Shown here one piece after another: positions 36,450 to 46,211 of a stretch of DNA of 64,000 nt. The DNA comes from Methanobacterium_B sp963825335. GTDB lineage: Archaea > Methanobacteriota > Methanobacteria > Methanobacteriales > Methanobacteriaceae. How positions within the stretch are numbered: position 1 is the stretch's first letter; every line of letters begins with the position of its first letter. The position numbers were made by a program, and so were the translations under genes. The notes under the pieces are model-generated. The model did no database searches, was not told the DNA's origin, and saw nothing but the letters and a program-made list of their open reading frames with translations. Where the stretch lies: assembly GCA_963825335.1 (NCBI GenBank), contig CAWGSP010000001.1, positions 496,001-560,000 of the forward strand. The letters are read 5' to 3'.

Positions 36450-37124
36450 CTATAAATAATCTTTATTAGATGAACTGTAATCAATCATATTATACGCCAT
36501 AAACCCCACCCATCCAATAGATAACAATACCGTTGCCCATTCAAGGCCTGGAACAAATGTTGTTGAATTTATAATTGTTAATATGTCATTGTCCCAACCG
36601 AGTATGATTAAAAAGATAATATCAACAGTTATCACCAGAAATCCATAATATCCTATGGCTTTAATGAATTTAGGATTATCAAAAAGGGCAAAGTTTATGA
36701 AGAATAATCCCACTAATATGGTCACAAAAAATATGGAAGCATAAAATATATGTGCAGACATATCCGTTTCAGGGAAAAATCCAATCATTACAAGGGCTAT
36801 GGCAGAAGTAATTCCGAAAAACTGTCCCAAGTATAGGGAAATCTTATTCCAAATTCTTATATCTCTCCACACATATAATCCAATGAAAAATGGGATTAAA
36901 ATTATACCCGTAATTATACAAGACAAGTTAAAGAAAAATGCACCCTGGGGATTCAGGTATACATTTCCCAAATTGCTAAGCCATGAATGTAGAGGATTAT
37001 ATTGGCCCGGATAGAGGGCTACCGATACTACGACCAAAAAACAAAAAAAGAAGATAACAAATGTGCCTGTGATCACACTTAAAGGTTGTTTAAAAAAATC
37101 AATGGGCATAAAATCACAGTTCAT
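36450..37124 (-). CDS. DUF998-family membrane protein
   Basis: 224 residues with six predicted membrane helices. PLHSWLSNLGNVYLNPQGAFFFNLSCIITGIILIPFFIGLY and MIGFFPETDMSAHIFYA follow the DUF998 pattern. Function unknown. It starts 21 bases after the xth stop, so it is probably co-transcribed with it. ATG 37109 is an alternative start. Confidence 0.78.
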   Translation of the reverse strand: MNCDFMPIDFFKQPLSVITGTFVIFFFCFLVVVSVALYPGQYNPLHSWLSNLGNVYLNPQGAFFFNLSCIITGIILIPFFIGLYVWRDIRIWNKISLYLGQFFGITSAIALVMIGFFPETDMSAHIFYASIFFVTILVGLFFINFALFDNPKFIKAIGYYGFLVITVDIIFLIILGWDNDILTIINSTTFVPGLEWATVLLSIGWVGFMAYNMIDYSSSNKDYL

Positions 37125-37145
37125 ATGTTTATTTGCTGGTTTTAA

Positions 37146-37925
37146 TTAATCACTTATTTTTATGTCGATTCCAACGGGACAGTGATCCGAGCCCATTACA
37201 TCGTTCAATATATATGAAGCTTCTACATAGTCCATGAATTCTTTGTTAACAAAAAAATAGTCCAATCTCCATCCTACATTTCTTTCCCTTGCACGTGTAC
37301 GATAGCTCCACCAAGTATATTGTTCAGGTTGTTTATTGAATTCTCTGAATGTATCTACATACCCGTGATTTAAAAATTCATCCATCCATGCCCTTTCTTC
37401 GGGAAGAAATCCTGAAATTTTCGAGTTTTCCCTAGGGTGGGCCAGATCTATTTCATTATGAGCAGTGTTCACATCACCACATACAACAATATTTTTCCCC
37501 TGATCCTTCAAGTTATCAGCGTATTCGAGAAAAGCATTGTAAAAGTCCATTTTAAACTGTAACCTGTCAACTGACATCTTACCATTTGGAAAATATATGT
37601 TGAACAGTACAAAATCCCCATAATCTGTGATAATTGTCCTACCCTCATGATCGAATTTATCCACCCCAAATCCATAACTCACTGTTTTGGGAATTAAAGA
37701 GGTGTAAGTTGCTGTTCCACTGTATCCCTTCTTAGTTGCCTCTGAAATATAGAGCTTGTAATCATCAACATCCTTTAAATTTTGAGGAAATTGTTTTCTA
37801 GTGGCTTTTGTTTCTTGGATGCACAAAATATCAGGTTTTTCAGCTTTAAACCATTCAAAGAATCCTTTTTTATGCACAGCTCTGATACCATTGACATTCC
37901 AAGATAATATTCTTATTTTATCCAT
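37146..37925 (-). CDS. xth: Exodeoxyribonuclease III / AP endonuclease (Mth212-like)
   Basis: 259 residues. Catalytic landmarks: SWNVNGIRA, the metal-ligand Glu in LCIQETKA, FNIYFPNGK, GDVNTAHNEIDLA, RLDYFF and the Asp-His pair in GSDHCP. The sequence, including TWWSYRTRARERNVGWRLDYFFV, closely resembles the Methanothermobacter enzyme Mth212, known for cleaving DNA at deoxyuridine; the same activity is inferred only. ATG 37925 is six bases after GAGGT, while ATG 37931 is too close to it. Confidence 0.93.
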   Translation of the reverse strand: MDKIRILSWNVNGIRAVHKKGFFEWFKAEKPDILCIQETKATRKQFPQNLKDVDDYKLYISEATKKGYSGTATYTSLIPKTVSYGFGVDKFDHEGRTIITDYGDFVLFNIYFPNGKMSVDRLQFKMDFYNAFLEYADNLKDQGKNIVVCGDVNTAHNEIDLAHPRENSKISGFLPEERAWMDEFLNHGYVDTFREFNKQPEQYTWWSYRTRARERNVGWRLDYFFVNKEFMDYVEASYILNDVMGSDHCPVGIDIKISD

Positions 37926-38028
37926 ATCCATACCTCATTTTAGAAGCTAATAAATAATTTAGAAAATATTTGACCGGGCTAGATCGAACCGTGGTAGTTT
38001 ATATCCTTTATTATCATCATCTTTATTA

Positions 38029-38889
38029 TCATTTTTTGCTATTAATCAACTCTTTCAGTTTATTCATATCAAGATCTCTCTGATATAATGGTGTTTTATC
38101 GGTTTTATACGCTGATAAATTATTTTCAAAGGTTTTCTTATTGTCGTTGATATACAATATACCAAGAGGATATTTATCTGTTTCAATTGATAATTTGAAT
38201 GCCTTTTCTCGGTCGTATGGATCATGGGATCCATCTAAGTAGTATGTGTTATTCTTAAACCATTGAAATGTATTTACTTTATTGAATGTTACACATGGTT
38301 GGAATATGTCAATTAATGCGTATCCCTGATGTTTTATGGCCATTTTTATGATTTCCTTAGTTTCTTTGATGTCTCCACTGAATGCCCTAGCAACAAAAGA
38401 AGCATTTAGCGCTATTGCAACTGATAAAGGATTAAAAGGTTCTTCAAATACTCCGTCAATTTGTAAAGGAGTGTTAAACTCCTTTTGGCTTGTGGGAGAT
38501 GCTTGACCCTTAGTTAGACCATAAACCATGTTATTATGCACTATATTGACAATATCCGGATTTCTACGTATATTGTGAATGAAATGATTTCCTCCTTCAC
38601 CATAAGTGCAGCCATCACCACTTACATTGATAACGAGTAGTTCGGGATTTACTGATTTAATAGCTGTTGAAGCTGGTAATGACCTCCCATGTAAACCATT
38701 AAATACATTAGATTTGAGATAATGAGGCAGTTTACCAGCTTGTCCAATTCCTGAAACCATTATTAATTCTTCAGGACTTATTTCCAATTCAGCTAATGTT
38801 TCCTTCAATGTTTTGAGTATTGAGAAGTTTCCACACCCCGGACACCATGCTATATCTGCTCCTTCTACATCAAATATTCCAGGATCCAT
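38029..38889 (-). CDS. 2-oxoacid:ferredoxin oxidoreductase beta subunit
   Basis: 286 residues. ThDP-binding subunit with CPGCGNFSILK near residue 16, the ThDP motif VINVSGDGCTYGEGGNHF and VHNNMVYGLTKGQASPTSQ. Cys count is low, so a single 4Fe-4S cluster is expected. It follows the fused gamma-alpha gene after two bases. This pair forms a two-subunit oxidoreductase without its own ferredoxin subunit; substrate is not set by sequence. Confidence 0.9.
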   Translation of the reverse strand: MDPGIFDVEGADIAWCPGCGNFSILKTLKETLAELEISPEELIMVSGIGQAGKLPHYLKSNVFNGLHGRSLPASTAIKSVNPELLVINVSGDGCTYGEGGNHFIHNIRRNPDIVNIVHNNMVYGLTKGQASPTSQKEFNTPLQIDGVFEEPFNPLSVAIALNASFVARAFSGDIKETKEIIKMAIKHQGYALIDIFQPCVTFNKVNTFQWFKNNTYYLDGSHDPYDREKAFKLSIETDKYPLGILYINDNKKTFENNLSAYKTDKTPLYQRDLDMNKLKELINSKK

Positions 38890-38891
38890 TA

Positions 38892-40610
38892 TTAACTACC
38901 CCCGAAGTCCTTGATATTTTTTTCAACCTCTTCCACTGAAAATGGCATTCCATCGTATTTCAGGACTTTCTTTTCGATATTAAATCCTGTTTTAAGTTTT
39001 ATTAATTCTGAAAATTGTCCTTGCGCATTATTTTCAAATATTATTGTATTTTTCGCTTTTTTAAGAAATGTTATTGTTTTGGGGTGTAATGGGTATACTT
39101 GTTTGAAATGTAAAAAGCTGATATCCTCTTTTCCCAGATTTTCTAAAGCTTCCTTTATTGCTGCATGGGTTGAACCCCATCCAATCACCAATGTTTTATA
39201 ATCCCGATCACCAATTAATTCTGGTTCAACTATCTCATTTTGAATTCCTTCCATTTTTCTAAGACGCTTGTCAACCATCTTAGTTCGCATTTTCAGATCT
39301 TCTGTCAAATGTCCCTCTTCATCATGTTCATCAGAATCAACAACAACGAGACCGTTACCGAATCCTGGAATACCCCGGGGTGAAATTCCATTTTCTGTAA
39401 TTTCATATCTCCTGTAATCAGAATCAGTTTTGGTTGTGTAGTTTTCAACTTCCAGACCATCGAGATCTAGGGAGGGGTTGTTGTATATCACATCGGCAAA
39501 GTACTGATCAGAAAGTATAAAAACTGGTGTTTGGAATCTATCCGCTAGATTAAAAGCCTTCTGTGACAGATAAAATGCCTCTTCGATGGTTCCTGGCGCG
39601 AAGATGATCCTTGGAAATTCCCCCGGCCCAGAGTATAGTGCTAGGTTCAAATCTTCCTGTGAAGTTCTTGTTGGAAGCCCTACAGCCGGTCCTGGTCTTT
39701 GACCTATGTATATGACTACTGGGGTTTCTATCATGCCTGCAAGACCTACACCTTCTTCCATGAGTGCAAATCCACTGCCTGATGTTGCAACCATTGATCT
39801 CGCGCCGGCATAAAATCCCCCAATAGCCATGTTGATCGCAGCAATCTCATCTTCTGCCTGTTCAAATATCATATCAAACTTCTCTGATTGCGCCGCCATG
39901 AAAACTTGTAACGGTGTTGATGGAGTCATTGGGTAGGATGACATAAACCTACATCCTCCTGCAATACATCCCAGACCAACTGCTTCAGTGCCGTCTAGAA
40001 GCAGTTCATCTTTTATTTTTGGGTTATTTTCAATTTCGATCCCTAATTTTCCAGATTTTACCAAATCATTTCCAATTTGATATCCTTTGATTCCGGCCTC
40101 AGTATCTTTATTTACTATGTTTTCCCCTTTACGGGCAAAACTTTCTTCAATAATATTCACAAATACAGATTTGGGAATGTTTAAAATACATGCCACAACT
40201 CCTGCAGCTATGACATTAGAAAATATGCTCCCACCCATTTCATGGGCTATGTTTAAAAGCGGAATTTTCATCAAGTTATATTTTTTATCCGAAACGGATT
40301 TTAAATGGTTTTCATCTCCCAATATCAATGTATCTGAAGATATCCGTTTTTGTAAATGTGGGACAGCTCCATCACTCAATGAAAGCAAAATATCAATTCT
40401 ATCCACATATGAAGTGACCCTTTTGGATGATATTCTTATCTCGGTAGAGTTTTCACCGCCCCTCACCCGTGACATATATTCCTTGGTCGAAAATACATTG
40501 TATCCACTCTTTTTAATGGCCTTCACTAATATTGATTCTACTGTTTGAATACCCTGACCCGCTTCACCACATAGTACAATGCTTAAATCCTTCTTTGATT
40601 CGAATGACAT
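38892..40610 (-). CDS. 2-oxoacid:ferredoxin oxidoreductase, fused gamma-alpha subunit
   Basis: 572 residues. The N-terminal ~190 residues are a gamma domain (VLCGEAGQGIQTVESILVKA; VRGGENSTEIRISS) and the rest an alpha domain with SYPMTPSTPLQV, where the usual YPITPST has Met for Ile, then EQAEDEIAAINMAIGGFYAG and a C-terminal YKTLVIGWGSTHAAI domain. This fusion is the type seen in two-subunit archaeal oxidoreductases. It lies 337 bases downstream of vorA on the same strand, possibly with its own promoter. Confidence 0.9.
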   Translation of the reverse strand: MSFESKKDLSIVLCGEAGQGIQTVESILVKAIKKSGYNVFSTKEYMSRVRGGENSTEIRISSKRVTSYVDRIDILLSLSDGAVPHLQKRISSDTLILGDENHLKSVSDKKYNLMKIPLLNIAHEMGGSIFSNVIAAGVVACILNIPKSVFVNIIEESFARKGENIVNKDTEAGIKGYQIGNDLVKSGKLGIEIENNPKIKDELLLDGTEAVGLGCIAGGCRFMSSYPMTPSTPLQVFMAAQSEKFDMIFEQAEDEIAAINMAIGGFYAGARSMVATSGSGFALMEEGVGLAGMIETPVVIYIGQRPGPAVGLPTRTSQEDLNLALYSGPGEFPRIIFAPGTIEEAFYLSQKAFNLADRFQTPVFILSDQYFADVIYNNPSLDLDGLEVENYTTKTDSDYRRYEITENGISPRGIPGFGNGLVVVDSDEHDEEGHLTEDLKMRTKMVDKRLRKMEGIQNEIVEPELIGDRDYKTLVIGWGSTHAAIKEALENLGKEDISFLHFKQVYPLHPKTITFLKKAKNTIIFENNAQGQFSELIKLKTGFNIEKKVLKYDGMPFSVEEVEKNIKDFGGS

Positions 40611-40947
40611 TTCAAACCTCCATTTAGAATCTAAATCCGAAGCTTATCATAATATTATATTTATTGTTAATTTTACTTAAACTTTGTTTAAAAACAATAT
40701 TAGTGTAATTTAGTGGATTATTTTGCCAGAGTAATAATAAATAATCGATTGAATGCTTTCGGGAGGTTGAACTGCTTGTGATAATTTGAAAGAATATATC
40801 AATCGATGTATATGGCCAAATTTCTTTTGATGAACTGGTTAAAAAAAAATTGATAATTGTAATCACATGGAATTTAATAGTTTATCGAAAAGAATTGTTT
40901 AAAAAAAAAATTGGATTAAAATAAGGAATTAGAATAGGCTTTAGTGT
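40611..40947. other. Spacer between vorA and the gamma-alpha gene
   Basis: AT-rich, no convincing gene; an 80-codon frame on the minus strand has the composition of chance sequence. It probably contains the promoter of the downstream oxidoreductase pair (AT-rich stretch around 40640-40660). Confidence 0.45.
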
Positions 40948-42387
40948 TTACAAATATTTATTAAACCATTCTGCACCCGATTTAAGTATATCCAAGTTAA
41001 CCTCGATTAGTTTAGGTTTTTTGGCAAAGGATTGTTTTACAGCATCAAAGAATACTTCTTCTGAAAGATCTGTAGAAATAGCCATTAAAACCCCAAGCAT
41101 TGCAGTATTTGCAGCTTTTCCAACGCCGTGCTCCTTTGCTATTTTTAAAGCAGGCACACTAATTGCTTTTATTCCCTCAGGTGGTTTATATTCTCCTATC
41201 TCCTCATCATACAAAATTAATCCGCCTTTTTTTACCCTTTCGGCAAATTCTTCTAGTGAAGGCTTGTTTAATGCTACTAAAATGTCTGATGAATAAACAA
41301 CAGGAGATCCTATTATCTCACCTGAAATTACCACAGTACAGTTAGATGTACCGCCACGCTGCTCTGGACCGTATGAAGGATACCATGATACGTGTCGCCT
41401 GGCTTTGCAAGCTGCTTCGGCAAGGATGAGCCCCATACTCAAAACTCCCTGCCCACCAAAGCCAGATATTTTTATAACCTTTGTTTCAAAATTCGGATCA
41501 TCAATAGCGTCCAATGAGCTTTCTTTTTCAACTTCAAATATGTTCTCCAGTGCTTCTTTAGAAAAATCACTCATACCCCGGTATAAAGGTTCTACATCAG
41601 CTGTTCTGTCCCTAAAATTTGCTAGTGGAAATTCAACTTCCATTTGTTCGTTTAAAAATTTTTCAGCGCCCTCAGCATCTTGTCTTAAGTTAGTTGGACA
41701 TGGAGATAGCAATTCTACAAACGCATATCCTTTACTGTCTCTCTGGATTTCCAAAGCCTTTTTCACTGCTTTTTTGGCTTTTCTGATGTGGGAAGGGTCT
41801 GAAAGTGAAACTCTTTCGATAAAAATTGGTGCTTTTAGGTTGTTTAAAAGTTCACTCATGTGGAGGGGATATCCTGTAAAACGAGGATCTCTCCCCTCTG
41901 GGCATGTTACAGTTACTTCCCCAACTAGTGTTGTTGGTGCCATCTGTCCACCTGTCATTCCATAAACTGTATTGTTAATGAAAAAGACAGCCAATTTTTC
42001 TCCTCTGTTTGCTGCCTGGATAGTTTCGTTTAATCCTATGGATGCGAGGTCACCGTCACCCTGATAAAGAATCACAACTGCGTTGTCTTCTGCTCGCGAT
42101 ATGCCCGTGCCTACGGCCGGAGCTCTCCCATGTGCAACTTGGACGTGTCCACAATCAAAGTAATAGTAAGCAAACACGGCACAACCAACCGGACTTGTCA
42201 TTACCATCCTATCTTGTATACCCAATTCATCTACTGCATCTCCTATAAGTTTGTGCAAAATTCCATGACCACAACCAGGACAGTAATGAGTTGCTGTTGG
42301 AGCACTACCTCCTTTGCGTTTGAATTCATTGAGAATAGATTCTGGTTTTCCTAAAATCTTTTCTTTGGTATCTGACCTTTCTTGCAA
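40948..42387 (-). CDS. vorA: 2-oxoisovalerate:ferredoxin oxidoreductase, fused beta-gamma subunit
   Basis: 479 residues. The first ~300 are the ThDP-binding beta domain (HYCPGCGHGILHKL; VVILYQGDGDLASIGLNE; INNTVYGMTGGQMAPTT) and the remainder the gamma domain (KISGFGGQGVLSMGLILAE; SYGPEQRGGTSNCTVV). This beta-gamma fusion is the arrangement of methanogen VorA. VOR interconverts branched-chain acyl-CoA plus CO2 and 2-oxoacids. Its ATG directly abuts the vorB stop. Confidence 0.92.
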   Translation of the reverse strand: MQERSDTKEKILGKPESILNEFKRKGGSAPTATHYCPGCGHGILHKLIGDAVDELGIQDRMVMTSPVGCAVFAYYYFDCGHVQVAHGRAPAVGTGISRAEDNAVVILYQGDGDLASIGLNETIQAANRGEKLAVFFINNTVYGMTGGQMAPTTLVGEVTVTCPEGRDPRFTGYPLHMSELLNNLKAPIFIERVSLSDPSHIRKAKKAVKKALEIQRDSKGYAFVELLSPCPTNLRQDAEGAEKFLNEQMEVEFPLANFRDRTADVEPLYRGMSDFSKEALENIFEVEKESSLDAIDDPNFETKVIKISGFGGQGVLSMGLILAEAACKARRHVSWYPSYGPEQRGGTSNCTVVISGEIIGSPVVYSSDILVALNKPSLEEFAERVKKGGLILYDEEIGEYKPPEGIKAISVPALKIAKEHGVGKAANTAMLGVLMAISTDLSEEVFFDAVKQSFAKKPKLIEVNLDILKSGAEWFNKYL

Positions 42388-43446
42388 TTAATCAACCCCC
42401 GCTACGTCCATAATTTTTTGGGTTATACTATCGATGTCTATTAAATTTCCACCCATCCTGTTCACTAACTCGACTGGAGAGATGCATTTAACTGCAAGGA
42501 GTATATCTTCAAACATTTGTCCGTTACTCATTTCAACAGATATAAACTTACAATCTCTTTCAGTTGCTATCTTTTTCAGTGCTTTTTCTGGGAATGGGAA
42601 GAGTGTTTTTGGCCTGAATAGTCCAACTTTTATCCCCATGTTCCTTGTTATTTCTACAGCAGATCGTGCTATTCTACTGCTTATTCCATATGCAACAAGA
42701 ATTATCTCAGCGTCTTCAATCATATACTCCTCAAAATCAACTTCGTATTCTTTTATTTCCTCATATTTATCTTGTAATTTGTAGTTAAAAGTTTCTAACT
42801 GGTCAAAATCTAAAAATATTGATGTTACAAGGTTATTTCTTGTTTCTTTGGTTCCACACACAGCCCAGGACGAGTCTATGGTTGGTTTCAAAGCAGTTCC
42901 AGGGAATTGTAGTGGTTCAACCATCTGTCCTAAAACTCCGTCTGCCAAAATAACTACGGGATTTTTATATTTGTCGGCCAGTTCAAATGCTTTCATTGTG
43001 AAGTCGCACATTTCTTGGACAGAGTTGGGTGCGAGAACAATGTTCTTGTAGTTCCCATGACCTCCCCCCTTCACTAGTTGAGTGTAATCAGCTTGTTCGG
43101 GCCCTATATTACCCAAACCAGGTCCTGCCCTCATTATGTCTACAATTACGCATGGAAGTTCAGCTCCAGCTAAAAATGATATTCCTTCCTGTTTTAAGCT
43201 TATCCCCGGTCCTGACGATGCTGTGAGAACTCTGTGACCTGCCGCCGATGCACCGTACACCATGTTTATGGCCGCTTCCTCAGACTCTGCTTGAACAAAC
43301 TTCCTTCCAACCATAGGAAAGTATTTAGATGCTTCGTGGAGTATCTCAGTGGCAGGTGTTATTGGATATCCAAAATAGCAGTCACATCCAGCGTACATTG
43401 CCCCTATTATAACTGCGGTGTTTCCTTTAATGAGCTTTGTTGCCAT
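42388..43446 (-). CDS. vorB: 2-oxoisovalerate:ferredoxin oxidoreductase alpha subunit
   Basis: 352 residues. Substrate-binding GYPITPATEILHEASKYFP near residue 26, QAESEEAAINMVYGASAAG, SSGPGISLKQEGISFLAGAELP and a C-terminal transketolase-like domain. GGAGGATAC precedes the ATG, inside the end of vorC; the two genes overlap by 40 bases, so translation is tightly coupled. Confidence 0.92.
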   Translation of the reverse strand: MATKLIKGNTAVIIGAMYAGCDCYFGYPITPATEILHEASKYFPMVGRKFVQAESEEAAINMVYGASAAGHRVLTASSGPGISLKQEGISFLAGAELPCVIVDIMRAGPGLGNIGPEQADYTQLVKGGGHGNYKNIVLAPNSVQEMCDFTMKAFELADKYKNPVVILADGVLGQMVEPLQFPGTALKPTIDSSWAVCGTKETRNNLVTSIFLDFDQLETFNYKLQDKYEEIKEYEVDFEEYMIEDAEIILVAYGISSRIARSAVEITRNMGIKVGLFRPKTLFPFPEKALKKIATERDCKFISVEMSNGQMFEDILLAVKCISPVELVNRMGGNLIDIDSITQKIMDVAGVD

Positions 43447-43721
43447 TCTGTATCCTCCTCATCTTCTTTTTCTTTTTTTACCTTAGATCTTTTAGGTATG
43501 TGCACTTCTATGGCTAGTGGTTCTGGACATGTTAAATAACAATCTCCACAACCTGTGCAGCCTTCTCCAGTATAAACAACATAATGGTATCCTCTCTCAT
43601 TGAGAGAATCACTCATCTTTAAAACGCCTTTTCTGCAAGCTATAACACAACGTTCACATGCTTTACATTCTAAACTGTTTATTACAGGATATGGTTCTTT
43701 TTTATCCTTTTTTACTGACAT
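43407..43721 (-). CDS. vorC: 2-oxoisovalerate:ferredoxin oxidoreductase ferredoxin-like subunit
   Basis: 104 residues with two 4Fe-4S motifs, CKACERCVIACRKGV and CTGCGDCYLTCPEPL. A charged C-terminal tail (about residues 78-104, KKEKEDEEDTEW) extends over the vorB start and is longer than in typical VorC. First gene of the vorCBA block, downstream of the CoA ligase. Confidence 0.9.
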   Translation of the reverse strand: MSVKKDKKEPYPVINSLECKACERCVIACRKGVLKMSDSLNERGYHYVVYTGEGCTGCGDCYLTCPEPLAIEVHIPKRSKVKKEKEDEEDTEWQQSSLKETPQL

Positions 43722-43830
43722 AATAATCCATCTTCTTATGAAATTGAATTTTAATTTTTCTAAATTTTGTCACTTGTCATGAGTTAATTAATCATTTTAG
43801 TGTTGAATTAGATCCTTTAATTCCTAAAAT

Positions 43831-45519
43831 TTACACGTGTTCAATTTTTTCTCTTTTGTCCTTTTCCCTTATCTCTATGCGTTTGATTTTCCCACTTATT
43901 GTTTTGGGTAGTTCATCCACAAATTCAATGGCTCTAGGATATTTATATGGTGCTGTAACATTTTTAACATGGCTTTGGATATCTTTTTTGAGTCTTTCGG
44001 ATGATTGATAACCTTTGGCCAGTACTATAGTTGCTTTAACAATTTGTCCTCTGACGGGATCGGGTACTCCTGTGATTGCACATTCAAGGACAGATGGGTG
44101 TGACATCACCGCACTTTCAACTTCGAATGGCCCTATACGGTAGCCCGAGCTTTTTATGATGTCGTCATTTCTTCCTACAAACCATAGATAACCATCTTCG
44201 TCCATCCATGCTGTGTCGCCAGTATGATAATAACCATCATGCCATGCTTCATCTGTCTTCTTCTGGTTTTTGTAGTATTTTGAAAAGAGTCCTGGGGGTT
44301 TTCCATCTTGGGTGTTTATAACCAATTCACCTTCCTCCCCAACATCACAAATATTTCCATTTTTGTCCATTAGGGACATATTATATCCGGGTGATGGTTT
44401 GCCCATCGAACCGGGTCTTGGTTTCATCCATGGAAAATTTGCTATACATATCACCATTTCTGTCTGGCCAAAGCCTTCCATCAACTTTAAACCGGTGAAT
44501 TCATAGAATTTATTGTAAACTTCAGGATTTAATGGTTCTCCTGCTGTAACAGCATATTCTAAAGTAGAGAAATCGTATTTAGAAAGGTCTTCTTTTATGA
44601 GAAATCTGTATATAGTTGGCGGTGCACAGAACGTTGTAACACCATGTTTAGATGCCTTTCCAAGCATTTCAGCCGCATTAAAACGGTCATAATCATACAC
44701 AAATACTGCACTTCCTGCAATCCATTGTCCATATATTTTTCCCCACAAGCATTTGGCCCATCCTGTGTCTGCCACAGTATAATGGAGTCCATCATCGATC
44801 ACATTTTGCCAGTACTTGGCTGTTATGATGTGACCTAGGGGATATGTAAAATCATGTTCTATCATCTTAGGAAGTCCGGTCGTTCCTGATGAAAAATAAA
44901 CTACCGAAGGATCTTTATTTCGCGTATTATCCTTTCCAGTGGGACGTTCAAATTTTTCTGAAGATTTTTCGAGCATTTCGCGGAAATTAATCCATCCTTC
45001 TCTTTTTTCGCTGCCCACAACTGCCTTTATGATTTTTATGTCTTTAAGCCTCTTTTCTGCTTCATCCATACACTCGGGTACTTGTTCTTCTGCTATGCAC
45101 ACAACCATCTTTATATCTGCACTTTCAATACGGTACACAATGTCTCTGGTTTTAAGCATATGTGTTGCAGGTATTGGGACTGCGCCTATTTTATTGAGTC
45201 CGAGGAGACAGAACCAGAAATCGTATCTACTTTTCAGGGTAAGCATAACTGTGTCGCCTTTGACCAATCCACATTCTTTAAATAGGTTTGCGGCTTTATC
45301 ACTGTAAATTTTCATGTCCTTGAAAGTAAATATTCTTTCCTCATTGTTGTCATTGCACCAGACCATTGCAATTTTGTCGGGATTTGTCTCAGCGTATCTG
45401 TCTACAACATCGTATGGGAAATTAAAGTTTTCTGGTATTTTAATCTTGAAGTTTTTTTCGAAATCCTGATACGATTCAAAATCGGTTTTCGAAACGAATT
45501 CATTTAGTAACGACGACAT
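43831..45519 (-). CDS. AMP-forming acyl-CoA synthetase (medium/branched-chain MACS-like)
   Basis: 562 residues of the ANL superfamily. Motifs: ATP-binding VVYFSSGTTGLPKMIEH, GEPLNPEVYNKFYEFTGLKLMEGFGQTE, YYHTGDTAWMDEDGY, and the C-terminal catalytic Lys in LPKTISGKIKR. It activates a carboxylic acid to its CoA thioester. The family resemblance is to medium-chain/isobutyrate-type synthetases rather than classical acetyl-CoA synthetase. Placed between the cupin regulator and vorCBA, it likely makes branched-chain acyl-CoA that VOR carboxylates; this is inferred. Confidence 0.88.
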   Translation of the reverse strand: MSSLLNEFVSKTDFESYQDFEKNFKIKIPENFNFPYDVVDRYAETNPDKIAMVWCNDNNEERIFTFKDMKIYSDKAANLFKECGLVKGDTVMLTLKSRYDFWFCLLGLNKIGAVPIPATHMLKTRDIVYRIESADIKMVVCIAEEQVPECMDEAEKRLKDIKIIKAVVGSEKREGWINFREMLEKSSEKFERPTGKDNTRNKDPSVVYFSSGTTGLPKMIEHDFTYPLGHIITAKYWQNVIDDGLHYTVADTGWAKCLWGKIYGQWIAGSAVFVYDYDRFNAAEMLGKASKHGVTTFCAPPTIYRFLIKEDLSKYDFSTLEYAVTAGEPLNPEVYNKFYEFTGLKLMEGFGQTEMVICIANFPWMKPRPGSMGKPSPGYNMSLMDKNGNICDVGEEGELVINTQDGKPPGLFSKYYKNQKKTDEAWHDGYYHTGDTAWMDEDGYLWFVGRNDDIIKSSGYRIGPFEVESAVMSHPSVLECAITGVPDPVRGQIVKATIVLAKGYQSSERLKKDIQSHVKNVTAPYKYPRAIEFVDELPKTISGKIKRIEIREKDKREKIEHV

Positions 45520-45587
45520 GTTGTTATCCTCTTCTATTTTATATTTGTAAAGTTTTTTTTGATCATGAAAATATATTATATATAATT

Positions 45588-46142
45588 TTAAAGAATGATA
45601 GCAAGGAACTTAGCTGTATTGCCATTTAAAGCTTCCATAGCGTGTTCATATGAAGAATCAAAGAAAATTGAGTCGCCTTTTTCTAAGACTAATTCGTTGT
45701 CATGTATGTACAGCTTTAGAGAACCTTCTATTACATAATTAAACTCTTGGCCGGGATGTGAATTGGTTGATGGTTTTCCTGTCAAATTCCTTGGTTTAAC
45801 TGTAACAACAAATGGTTCAGCCTTTTTGTGTATGAATTTCTCTGCAAGGTTCTCATATTTGTATTGTTTCCTTCTTTCGACCCTTACCCCTTTGCCTTTC
45901 CTTGTAACAGTGAAAATATGCATCCTTGTTTCTTCTCCAGTTAAGAGTAACCCCATATCAACATTTAATTTTTGTGCTATTTCGTACAGTACACTTGCAG
46001 GAATATCGTTTTTACCCTTTTCATAGCCAATATAAGTCTCAATTGGTAATTTCAGTTGAAGAGCCATTTCTTCATTACTTAATTCAGATAGTTCCCTTAA
46101 CTCGGATATGCGCTGAGCAATTTCTTTCATTTTTTCTTTCAT
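45588..46142 (-). CDS. XRE-type HTH regulator with C-terminal cupin domain
   Basis: 184 residues. An XRE helix-turn-helix (residues 8-62: ISELRELSELSNEEMALQL, ETYIGYEKGKNDIP) is joined to a cupin sensor domain (about 110-184) with HPGQEFNYVIEGSLKLYIHDNELVLEKGDSIFFDSSYEHAMEAL. The cupin His/Glu set (HPGQE, H in YEHA) could bind metal or a small ligand. First gene of the minus-strand block leading to the acyl-CoA synthetase and vorCBA, so it is probably their regulator. Confidence 0.88.
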   Translation of the reverse strand: MKEKMKEIAQRISELRELSELSNEEMALQLKLPIETYIGYEKGKNDIPASVLYEIAQKLNVDMGLLLTGEETRMHIFTVTRKGKGVRVERRKQYKYENLAEKFIHKKAEPFVVTVKPRNLTGKPSTNSHPGQEFNYVIEGSLKLYIHDNELVLEKGDSIFFDSSYEHAMEALNGNTAKFLAIIL

Positions 46143-46211
46143 TATGAACCCTCGGTTATTCTATAAGCATTGAAAACTTTAATAAATTAATTAGCAAGAA
46201 ATATTATAATG

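Noticed and set aside
40624..40866. 80-codon minus-strand frame between vorA and the gamma-alpha gene
   Set aside because: Composition looks random (Ser/Ile/Asn-rich), no ribosome-binding site and no recognisable motif.
41405..41965. 186-codon plus-strand frame inside vorA
   Set aside because: Antisense shadow of the conserved VorA beta domain.
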